A stretch of DNA of 61,530 nucleotides from Polyangiaceae bacterium (GTDB lineage Bacteria > Myxococcota_A > Polyangia > Polyangiales > Polyangiaceae), in contig JALHPN010000025.1 of assembly GCA_022842465.1 (NCBI GenBank), positions 1 to 61,530 of the forward strand. The letters run 5' to 3'. The notes beneath the pieces were generated by a model. That model worked only from the letters and a program-made list of their open reading frames with translations, was not told where the DNA came from and did no database searches. Position numbers and translations under genes: made by a program. This document shows positions 51,438 to 58,603 of the stretch, in pieces (position 1 is the first letter of the stretch; every line of letters begins with the position of its first letter).

Positions 51438-52168
51438 GCCCGCGTCTCCGCAGGTCGTACGCGGCGGCGTTCGCGGCGATCGTCCTCTCGACGACCGGCC
51501 TCGCGGCGGCGCAGGAGCACGGCGGTCACGGCGGCGGTCACGACGAGCACGCGGCCCCGCGCGCCGAGGGCCACGACGAGCCCGGCGCCCACGGCGTCGC
51601 CGCCGGACACCACGGCCCCGAGGAGATCAACTGGACGGACATCTCGGACAAGCACCGTCCGGCGTTCATCGCCCTCGTCGTGAACTTCGGCCTGCTCGTC
51701 GGCCTCTACTACACGCTCGGGAAGAAGCCGGTCACGGAGGGCCTCAAGCAGCGCCGCGTGAACATCGGCAAGGACATCGACGAGGCGCAGAAGCTCCTCG
51801 CCGAGGCCCAGGAGCGCGCGAAGAAGTACCAGGCCGACCTGAAGAACGCCGACGCCGACGCCGAGACGGCGAAGGCCGCGCTCGTCAGCGCCGGCCGCGG
51901 CGAGGCGGACCGCCTCCTTCGCGACGCGACGGAGAAGGCCGAGCGCATGCGCCGCGACGCCGAGCGTCTCGTCGAGCAGGAGCGAAAGCAGGTCCAGCAG
52001 GACCTCCTCGTCGAGACGATCGACCTCGCCGTCCAGGAGGCGAGCGGCCTCCTCGAGAAGAGCGTGTCGGCGGACGACCACGCGCGCCTCGCGCAGGACC
52101 TCCTCACCGAGCTGTCGAAGCGCCCGAGCGCGCAGCGCGCGCACTCCCCCGCCGGAGGTGCCTCGTGA
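51434..52168 (+). CDS. atpF: ATP synthase F0 subunit b with His-rich exported N-terminus
   Basis: A 244-residue b subunit of unusual form. Residues 1-26 look like a cleavable signal peptide (SYAAAFAAIVLSTTGLAAA-Q). Residues 27-62 are a His/Gly-rich periplasmic segment (EHGGHGGGHDEHAAPRAEG, HGVAAGHHGPEE; about 10 histidines). A membrane helix follows (FIALVVNFGLLVGLYYTLGK, about 77-96), then the stalk coiled coil. The GTG overlaps b' by 4 nt and the stop overlaps atpH by 4 nt. Typical b subunits have no signal peptide. The His cluster could bind metal or act as a pH-sensitive segment; that is inferred. Confidence 0.9.
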   Translation: MSPRLRRSYAAAFAAIVLSTTGLAAAQEHGGHGGGHDEHAAPRAEGHDEPGAHGVAAGHHGPEEINWTDISDKHRPAFIALVVNFGLLVGLYYTLGKKPVTEGLKQRRVNIGKDIDEAQKLLAEAQERAKKYQADLKNADADAETAKAALVSAGRGEADRLLRDATEKAERMRRDAERLVEQERKQVQQDLLVETIDLAVQEASGLLEKSVSADDHARLAQDLLTELSKRPSAQRAHSPAGGAS

Positions 52169-52707
52169 TCCCCGGCGTCATCGCCAAGCGCTACGCGACC
52201 GCGCTCCTCGAGATCGGCGTCGAGAGCGGTCAGCTCGACAGCCTCGTCGACGAGCTCGCCCGCGTCGCGACGGCCTACGAGGGCAGCACCGACCTCCGCG
52301 CCGTGTTCGACGACCCGCTCGTCGCGCCCGTCGCGAAGCAGGCGATCCTGAAGGAGCTCGCCGAGCGCCTCTCGCTCGCGCCTACGACGAAGAACGCGCT
52401 CTCGCTCCTCCTCGACCGGCGTCGCATCCGCGCGCTGCCGGCGATCTCGGAGCGCCTCCGCGAGATGGCCGACGCGAAGCGCGGCATCCTCCGCGCGCAG
52501 GTCCTGACCGCGATGCCGCTCTCGGAGGAGTACTTCGAGAAGCTGCAGCGCGAGCTCGAACGCATCACCGGTCGGCGCGTCGCGCTCGACCGCAAGCTCG
52601 ACGCGACGCTCATCTGTGGCGTCGTCGTGCGGGTCGGTGACACCGTCTACGACGGTTCGCTCGTCGCCCGCCTCAAGCAGATGAAGGAAACGATGCTCCC
52701 CAACTGA
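52165..52707 (+). CDS. atpH: ATP synthase F1 subunit delta
   Basis: A 180-residue delta/OSCP subunit linking the F1 head to the peripheral stalk. It opens with IPGVIAKRYATALLEIGVES and has family segments FDDPLVAPVAKQAILKELAE, LLLDRRRIRALPAISERLRE and the C-terminal DATLICGVVVRVGDTVYDGS. The GTG start has a good ribosome site (GGAGGTG, 52155-52161) and overlaps atpF by 4 nt. Length is normal. Confidence 0.95.
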   Translation: MIPGVIAKRYATALLEIGVESGQLDSLVDELARVATAYEGSTDLRAVFDDPLVAPVAKQAILKELAERLSLAPTTKNALSLLLDRRRIRALPAISERLREMADAKRGILRAQVLTAMPLSEEYFEKLQRELERITGRRVALDRKLDATLICGVVVRVGDTVYDGSLVARLKQMKETMLPN

Positions 52708-52725
52708 GGGGAACAGGAAAAGATC

Positions 52726-54384
52726 ATGCAGCTCCGCGCCGAAGAGATCTCGTCGATCATCAAGAAGCAGATCCAGAGCTACGAGCGCGCCGCGCTCACG
52801 ACGGAGACCGGAACGGTCCTCAGCGTCGGTGACGGCATCGCGCGCGTCTACGGCCTGGAAGGCGCCATGGCCGGCGAGCTCCTCGAGTTCCCCGGCGGCG
52901 TCATGGGCATCGCCCTGAACCTCGAGGCCGACAACGTCGGCGCGGCGCTCTTCGGCGACGTGGCCGGCATCAAGGAAGGCGCCACCGTCAAGCGCACGGC
53001 GCGCATCATGGACGTCCCCGTCGGCGAGGCCCTCGTCGGCCGCGTCGTCAACTCGCTCGGCATGCCGATCGACGGCAAGGGCCCGATCGAGACGCCGCAC
53101 AAGCGCCGCGTCGAGATCAAGGCGCCGGGCATCCTCGCGCGCCAGCCCGTGAAGGAGCCCCTCCAGACCGGCATCAAGGCGATCGACGCGATGGTCCCGA
53201 TCGGCCGCGGTCAGCGCGAGCTCATCATCGGCGACCGGCAGACCGGCAAGACCGCGGTCGCGATCGACACGATCATCAACCAGAAGGGCCAGGGCGTTTA
53301 CTGCTTCTACATCGCCATCGGGCAGAAGCAGTCCACCGTCGCCGCCGTCGTCGACAAGCTCACCGCGCACGGCGCGATGGAGTACACGACGGTCGTCTGC
53401 GCCGGCGCGAGCGAGTCCGCGCCCCTCCAGTTCATCGCGCCGTACACCGGCGTCACGATGGCGGAGTACTTCCGCGACACCGGTCGCCACGCCCTCTGCA
53501 TCTACGACGACCTCACGAAGCAGGCCGTCGCGTACCGCCAGCTCTCGCTCCTGCTCCGCCGCCCGCCGGGCCGCGAGGCGTACCCGGGCGACGTCTTCTA
53601 CATCCACTCGCGTCTCCTCGAGCGCGCGGCCCGCATGGCCGACCGCCTCGTCGTCCTCCCGAAGGGCAAGAAGTGGGACGACCGCGGCGACGCGACGGTC
53701 CACGTCGGCGAGCAGGGTCACGAGTCGGCCGCCAAGGAGCTCGAGGCGAAGGGCGACACGCACGAGATCGTCAAGGACCCGATGTCCGGCGGCTCGCTCA
53801 CGGCGCTGCCGATCATCGAGACGCAGGCGGGTGACGTCTCGGCGTACATCCCGACGAACGTCATCAGCATCACCGACGGTCAGATCTTCCTCGAGTCGGA
53901 CCTCTTCTTCTCGGGCGTCCGCCCCGCGATCAACGTCGGCATCTCCGTCAGCCGCGTCGGCGGCAACGCCCAGACCGACACGATGAAGGGCGTCGCCGGC
54001 ACCCTGAAGCTCGACCTCGCGCAGTACCGCGAGAAGGCGGCCTTCAGCCAGTTCGCCTCCGACCTCGACGAGGTCACCCGCAAGATGCTCGAGCGCGGCG
54101 CGCGCCTCGTCGAGATCCTGAAGCAGGGTCAGTACGCGCCGCTTCCGTTCGAGAAGCAGGTGCTCCTCATCTACGCAGGCACGACGGGCGTCCTCGACAC
54201 CCTCGAGGTCTCGAAGATCGCGGAGTACGAGAAGCAGCTCTACCCGTTCATCGAGTCGAAGTACCCGCAGATCCTCGAGGCCATCCGCACCAAGAAGAAG
54301 GCCTTCAAGAAGGACAAGGAGACGGAGGACCTCCTCAAGAAGGCCCTCACCGAGTTCGGCAAGGGCTTCGGCAAGGGCAAGTGA
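52726..54384 (+). CDS. atpA: ATP synthase F1 subunit alpha, with an internal insertion
   Basis: A 552-residue alpha subunit, about 40 longer than the E. coli protein. P-loop [53 protein letters not shown] and the arginine finger region [11 protein letters not shown] are all intact. Between RAARM and GSLTALP, where E. coli has about 17 residues, this protein has about 51 (roughly residues 303-353), including [20 protein letters not shown]. The C-terminus is normal apart from a Lys/Gly tail ([11 protein letters not shown]). It begins 18 bp after atpH. Confidence 0.98.
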   Translation: MQLRAEEISSIIKKQIQSYERAALTTETGTVLSVGDGIARVYGLEGAMAGELLEFPGGVMGIALNLEADNVGAALFGDVAGIKEGATVKRTARIMDVPVGEALVGRVVNSLGMPIDGKGPIETPHKRRVEIKAPGILARQPVKEPLQTGIKAIDAMVPIGRGQRELIIGDRQTGKTAVAIDTIINQKGQGVYCFYIAIGQKQSTVAAVVDKLTAHGAMEYTTVVCAGASESAPLQFIAPYTGVTMAEYFRDTGRHALCIYDDLTKQAVAYRQLSLLLRRPPGREAYPGDVFYIHSRLLERAARMADRLVVLPKGKKWDDRGDATVHVGEQGHESAAKELEAKGDTHEIVKDPMSGGSLTALPIIETQAGDVSAYIPTNVISITDGQIFLESDLFFSGVRPAINVGISVSRVGGNAQTDTMKGVAGTLKLDLAQYREKAAFSQFASDLDEVTRKMLERGARLVEILKQGQYAPLPFEKQVLLIYAGTTGVLDTLEVSKIAEYEKQLYPFIESKYPQILEAIRTKKKAFKKDKETEDLLKKALTEFGKGFGKGK

Positions 54385-54405
54385 GAAAGTCGAGCTGAGC
54401 GTCCG

Positions 54406-55320
54406 ATGCCTTCTCTGAAGACCATTCGCAAGCGGATCACGAGCGTCAAGGCGACGCAGAAGATCACGAAGGCGATGAAGATGGTGGCTGGTGCGCGGCT
54501 CTCCCGCGCCCAGCAGCGCATCGTCTCGATGCGCCCGTACGCGCTGAAGACCCGCGAGATCCTCGACGGCGTCGCCGCCGCGATGGCCGCGAAGCAGACG
54601 GACCAGGAGTACCGCGCCGAGGGCACCGTGGAGGCGATGCATCCGCTCCTCGCGCGGCGCCCCGAGAAGAACGTCCTCCTCGTCGTCCTCTCCGGCGACC
54701 GCGGCCTCTGCGGCGCGTTCAACGCGAACGCCGGCAAGGCCGCCTTCCTCACCTGGCGGAAGAAGACGGACGAAGGCGCGGAGGTGAGGATCGCGACCAT
54801 CGGCAAGAAGGGCCGCGACTACCTGAACCGCCGGCGCGCCAGCGTGTCGCGCGATTTCCCGAAGCTCTACGACGGCCTCGACATGTCGAAGGCCGCGAGC
54901 GTCTCCGACTGGATCGTCGCGCAGTTCGAGAAGGGCGAGGTGGACGCCGTCTACCTCGTCTACAACGAGTTCAAGAGCGCGATCACCCAGCAAGTGAACG
55001 TGGAGCAGCTGCTCCCGCTGCCCGAGCCGCCTCCCGCCAAGGAAGACGCGCTCCGGCCGACCGAGTACGGCTTCGAGCCGAACGAGCGCGTCGTGCTCGA
55101 GCGGCTCGTCCCGATGTACGTCGAAATTTCGATCTACCGTGCGCTGCTCGAAAGTCAGGCGAGCGAGTACGGTGCCCGAATGACCGCCATGGACGCTGCC
55201 ACGCGCAACGCCAAGGAGATGATCGGGCGGCTCACGCTGCAGTACAACCGCGCCCGCCAGGCTGCCATCACCAAGGAATTGATGGAAATCATCGGCGGCG
55301 CCGAGGCCCTGAAGGACTGA
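54406..55320 (+). CDS. atpG: ATP synthase F1 subunit gamma
   Basis: A 304-residue central-stalk subunit. The N-terminal helix PSLKTIRKRITSVKATQKIT KAM-type motif, LLVVLSGDRGLCGAFNANAG in the core and the closing helix QASEYGARMTAMDAATRNAK with LTLQYNRARQAAITKELMEI are diagnostic. Length is slightly above the usual 285-290. It starts 21 bp after atpA. The beta and epsilon genes that normally follow are absent; the next gene, 2 bp later, encodes a lipoprotein. Confidence 0.97.
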   Translation: MPSLKTIRKRITSVKATQKITKAMKMVAGARLSRAQQRIVSMRPYALKTREILDGVAAAMAAKQTDQEYRAEGTVEAMHPLLARRPEKNVLLVVLSGDRGLCGAFNANAGKAAFLTWRKKTDEGAEVRIATIGKKGRDYLNRRRASVSRDFPKLYDGLDMSKAASVSDWIVAQFEKGEVDAVYLVYNEFKSAITQQVNVEQLLPLPEPPPAKEDALRPTEYGFEPNERVVLERLVPMYVEISIYRALLESQASEYGARMTAMDAATRNAKEMIGRLTLQYNRARQAAITKELMEIIGGAEALKD

Positions 55321-55322
55321 AC

Positions 55323-56030
55323 ATGAAGAAGCTTCTCAACGCGCTCGTTCTCCCGCTCGTCATCGCTGCCTGCGGAGGCGAGGCGGAGCCCCCGAAGACC
55401 CCCGAGGTCACCCCGCCGACGACGCCGACGGCCGAGGCCCCCAAGCCTGCCGAGACCGCGGCCGTCGCGGCCGTCGAGCCGAAGCCGGCCGAGACGGCGA
55501 AGCCCGCCGAGACGACGCCGCCGCCGGCGCCGCTCGCCATGCCGAAGGAGGACATCAAGATCTCCATCACCACCAAGAAGGTGAACCTCGTCGTGAAGAG
55601 CGACGGCACCGTGCAGAACGGTGGCAAGACGGCCGCGAAGCTCACCGGCACCGAGATGCAGGACAAGGACGGCAAGGCCGTCGCCATGATCGCCGGTGAC
55701 AAGGTCACCAGCGCCTCGGGCGATGCGGTCGCGACGTTCCAGGGCAACGACCTCGTCGGCGCCAACGGCGACAAGCTCGCCATGGCCGACGACGGCACCC
55801 TCACCTGGACCTCGGCCGGCAAGGACACGAAGGTCGGCAAGGTCGAGAAGGCCGGCGACGCGAAGCACGCGGCGATGCTCGCGGCGTGGTCCGTCCTCGC
55901 GCCCGCTCCGGCGGCGGCGAAGGCGGCCGACCCGAAGGCGACCGGCACCAAGACCGACACGAAGGCGGCCACGCCGACCGCGGCGGGCACGGCGAAGCCG
56001 GCCGACCCGAAGGCCGCCCCCAAGAAGTGA
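55323..56030 (+). CDS. Lipoprotein in the ATP synthase operon, paralogue of the gene at 56187
   Basis: A 235-residue lipoprotein (MKKLLNALVLPLVIAAC, lipobox IAA-C) starting 2 bp after atpG, so surely co-transcribed with it. A Pro/Glu/Thr/Ala linker covers about residues 18-72. The central domain (about 75-185) is built of short beta repeats: VNLVVKSDGTVQNGGKTAAK, GTEMQDKDGKAVAMI, DLVGANGDKLAMADDGTLTW. The tail is Ala/Lys/Pro-rich. The same domain plan and sequence recur in the gene at 56187. A terminator hairpin follows, marking the end of the operon. Function unknown. Confidence 0.75.
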   Translation: MKKLLNALVLPLVIAACGGEAEPPKTPEVTPPTTPTAEAPKPAETAAVAAVEPKPAETAKPAETTPPPAPLAMPKEDIKISITTKKVNLVVKSDGTVQNGGKTAAKLTGTEMQDKDGKAVAMIAGDKVTSASGDAVATFQGNDLVGANGDKLAMADDGTLTWTSAGKDTKVGKVEKAGDAKHAAMLAAWSVLAPAPAAAKAADPKATGTKTDTKAATPTAAGTAKPADPKAAPKK

Positions 56031-56068
56031 GGACGGCACCTCCGCGCACGCCGAGGTCCTGACCGACG

Positions 56069-56104
56069 AAGGCGTACCGAGCGATCGGTGCGCCTTTGGT
56101 CGTT
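56069..56104 (+). terminator. Hairpin terminator ending the ATP synthase operon
   Basis: A 12-bp stem (left arm 56069-56080, right arm 56085-56096, with one G-U pair) closes on a GCGA loop of the GNRA type, followed by TTTGGT and then CGTTTTG. It lies 39 bp after the lipoprotein stop. Confidence 0.8.
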
Positions 56105-56186
56105 TTGTGCCGCACTCGCCGGGCGACGAGCGCGGGGAGGCCGCCCGCCTTGTGCGACCTTCGGCCCGCGACTAGCGTGCGCGGCC

Positions 56187-56897
56187 ATGAACAAGCTCAG
56201 CCTCCTCGGAACCGCCTCCATGGTCCTCGTCCTCGTCGCCTGCGGCGGCGAGACCAAGCCGGCGAAGGCGCCGGAGCCCGTCGCCTCTGCCACCGACAGC
56301 GCGACCGACCTGCCCCCGGCGAAAGACGGCGAGTCGACGGCCGACAAGGACAACGGCAAGGGCGAAGGCGACAAGGCCGACAAGAAGGCGAACGGCCCCG
56401 CCGGCGGCATGATGACCGTCGCGGCGATGAAGTTCACGCCGGCCAAGAAGGGCAAGTCCGACAAAGCCCTCGAGGTGAAGCAGGACGGCACCGTGATGCT
56501 CGACGGCAAGACGACGGCGAAGATCGCCGGCGACGAGATGAAGGACGCGACGGGCAGCACGCTCGTCACGATCGGCGTCGACGGCAGCCTCGTCGGCTCG
56601 GGCGTGAAGCCGGGGCTCAAGTTCCAGGGCGACGAGCTCACGGCCGAGAGCGGCGCGAAGGTCAGCGTCGGCGACGACGGCACGGTCACCCTCGCGAAGG
56701 CGGACGGCAAGAGCGAGGCGCTCGGCAAGTTCGAGGGCGGCGCCGCGGCTAAGCGCGCGGCGCTCCTCGTGACGGCGATGTGGCTCATGCCGGTCGACGC
56801 CACCAAGGCGGACGCGAAGAAGGCCGACGCGCCGAAGGTCGACGCGAAGAAGGATGCCGCGAAGCCGACCGAGAAGGCCGCGACGCCGAAGAAGTGA
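56187..56897 (+). CDS. Lipoprotein, paralogue of the gene at 55323
   Basis: A 236-residue lipoprotein (MNKLSLLGTASMVLVLVAC, lipobox LVA-C). Lys/Asp/Gly-rich linker, then a beta-repeat domain (about 85-185; ALEVKQDGTVMLDGKTTAKI, GDEMKDATGSTLVTIG, AKVSVGDDGTVTLAKADG) aligning with that of the lipoprotein at 55323. The tail is Lys/Ala/Asp-rich. Separated from the paralogue by the terminator, so it has its own promoter somewhere in 56106-56186. Probably a periplasmic or surface repeat protein; function unknown. Confidence 0.75.
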   Translation: MNKLSLLGTASMVLVLVACGGETKPAKAPEPVASATDSATDLPPAKDGESTADKDNGKGEGDKADKKANGPAGGMMTVAAMKFTPAKKGKSDKALEVKQDGTVMLDGKTTAKIAGDEMKDATGSTLVTIGVDGSLVGSGVKPGLKFQGDELTAESGAKVSVGDDGTVTLAKADGKSEALGKFEGGAAAKRAALLVTAMWLMPVDATKADAKKADAPKVDAKKDAAKPTEKAATPKK

Positions 56898-56947
56898 ACG
56901 CGCGCGCTTGACGTGACGGCGCCCCGACGACGTGGTCTCCTCTCCTC

Positions 56948-58600
56948 ATGAGAGCGAGCCTCCGTCTCGGCGGCGCCGTCGTCGTCGTTGCGCTCGCCGC
57001 GTCCGCCTGCGGGAGCGACGAGAGCGGTCCGAACGGTGAGACCGGCGACGGCCCGGGCGGGACGAGCTCGGGGGGAGGTCCGGGCGGCCCCGGTGACGCG
57101 ACGTCGAGCGGCGCCGTCACCCCGTCGCCCGTCCCCGACAAGCCGGCCGCCGTGTGCACGCCGCCCGTCACGCTCGTCGACACGTCCACGCCCACGACCG
57201 TCGTCGGCACGGGGACCCCCGAGAGCTGTACCGACGCCACGTTCGGCGCCGCCGTCGCCAAGGGAGGCGTCATCACGTTCGACTGCGGGCCCGACCCCGC
57301 GACCGTCGAGCTCGCCTCCGAGAAGGTCGTCCCGAACGATCGAGAGACCGTGATCGACGGCGGGGGGAAGGTCACGCTCAGCGGAGGCGGCAAGACGCGC
57401 CTGCTCGCCCTCCGCGACTCGTACGAGAAGGTGACGACGAAGCTCGTCGTCCAGCGCATCACGCTCGCGAAGGGCTTCACGACCGCGCCGCCGAAGACGA
57501 AGCTCGTCGACGCGGGCGGCGCCGCGATCTTCCACCTCGGAGGCACCGTGGTCGCGATCGACGCGCGGTTCGAGGAGAACCGCGGCCCCGTCGACGGGCA
57601 AGACGTCTCTGGCGGCGCGATCACGGGTCAGGGGGCCGGCGAGACGATCGTCGTCGGGAGCGTGCTCACGGGAAACCGCGCATCGAACGGCGGCGCCATC
57701 GGAGCCCTCGGAACCGCCGTCACCGTCGTCAACAGCGCCGTCGTGAACAACGTCGCCACCGGCGTCGGCGGCAACCCCGGGGACGGTGGCAACGGCGGCG
57801 GCCTCGCGATGGACGGCAAGGGTCGCGCTCTCACGATCTGCGGCTCTACCTTCGGGAGCAACGTGGCGCACGCGTACGGCGGCGGCGTCTTCCGCACGAG
57901 CTACGAGCTCGAACCGACCACGATCACGCGGAGCACGTTCGACGGCAACGCGATCCCGGACGGGTTCGACGGTCTCGCGGGGGGCCTCTATCTGCAAGGG
58001 ACGAGGGTGACCGTCGACGCGAGCACGATCTCGAACAATGCCGCCAAGGCCTACGCGGCGCTCTTCGTCGTCGAGCACGGCGCCGCCTCTGGGGCGCTCG
58101 AGATGACGAACTCCACCGTCGCCGACAACAAGGCGTGGCCGAAGGAGCCCTTCACGACGACGGGCCTCGTGGGTGGCATCGCGCTCGGCGACCGTGTCAC
58201 GGGGACGATCAAGAGCTCCACGATCGCAGGGAACAGCGCGCAGTTCGCCAGCGGGATCTCGAACGTCGATCGGATCAGGCTCGAGAGCACGATCATCAGC
58301 AACACGGCGCTGAACGCGTACGTTCCCGTGAACTGCTCCGGGAGCGCGCCGGCGAACGGAGACGGCAACGTACAGTTCCCTGCCACCAACGCGAACGACA
58401 CCGACCGGCGCTGCGCGACGGGCGTCGTGTTCGGCGATCCACGGCTCGCCCCGCTCGCCGACAACGGCGGTCCCACGAAGACGATGATGCCCGCCGAAGG
58501 AAGCATCGTGTTCGGCGCAGGCAGGGGCTGCCCCGCGGTGGATCAACGCGGTCGACCGCGGGCGAACCCCGCGTCGTGCACCGCGGGCGCGGTGGAGTGA
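56948..58600 (+). CDS. Lipoprotein with right-handed beta-helix (polymorphic outer-membrane-like) repeats
   Basis: A 550-residue lipoprotein (lipobox ASA-C) with a Gly/Ser/Thr linker. From about residue 90 it shows parallel beta-helix repeats: GGAIFHLGGTVVAIDARFEE, SGGAITGQGAGETIVVGSVL, NGGAIGALGTAVTVVNSAVV and GGLAMDGKGRALTICGSTFG, each with the N-N or S-T turn residues of Pmp/pectate-lyase-like helices. The C-terminus has the choice-of-anchor pattern DPRLAPLADNGGPTKTMMPA. No catalytic Asp cluster is clear. Likely a surface adhesin or polysaccharide binder. Convergent with the next gene (3 bp). Confidence 0.82.
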   Translation: MRASLRLGGAVVVVALAASACGSDESGPNGETGDGPGGTSSGGGPGGPGDATSSGAVTPSPVPDKPAAVCTPPVTLVDTSTPTTVVGTGTPESCTDATFGAAVAKGGVITFDCGPDPATVELASEKVVPNDRETVIDGGGKVTLSGGGKTRLLALRDSYEKVTTKLVVQRITLAKGFTTAPPKTKLVDAGGAAIFHLGGTVVAIDARFEENRGPVDGQDVSGGAITGQGAGETIVVGSVLTGNRASNGGAIGALGTAVTVVNSAVVNNVATGVGGNPGDGGNGGGLAMDGKGRALTICGSTFGSNVAHAYGGGVFRTSYELEPTTITRSTFDGNAIPDGFDGLAGGLYLQGTRVTVDASTISNNAAKAYAALFVVEHGAASGALEMTNSTVADNKAWPKEPFTTTGLVGGIALGDRVTGTIKSSTIAGNSAQFASGISNVDRIRLESTIISNTALNAYVPVNCSGSAPANGDGNVQFPATNANDTDRRCATGVVFGDPRLAPLADNGGPTKTMMPAEGSIVFGAGRGCPAVDQRGRPRANPASCTAGAVE

Positions 58601-58603
58601 CCG

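Noticed and set aside
51709..54993. 1094-codon antisense open frame across the ATP synthase genes
   Set aside because: Lies opposite atpF, atpH, atpA and atpG, all unmistakable; shadow frame only.
55289..58546. 1085-codon antisense open frame opposite three lipoprotein genes
   Set aside because: No start context or motif; the forward genes have signal peptides, lipoboxes and correct codon bias.
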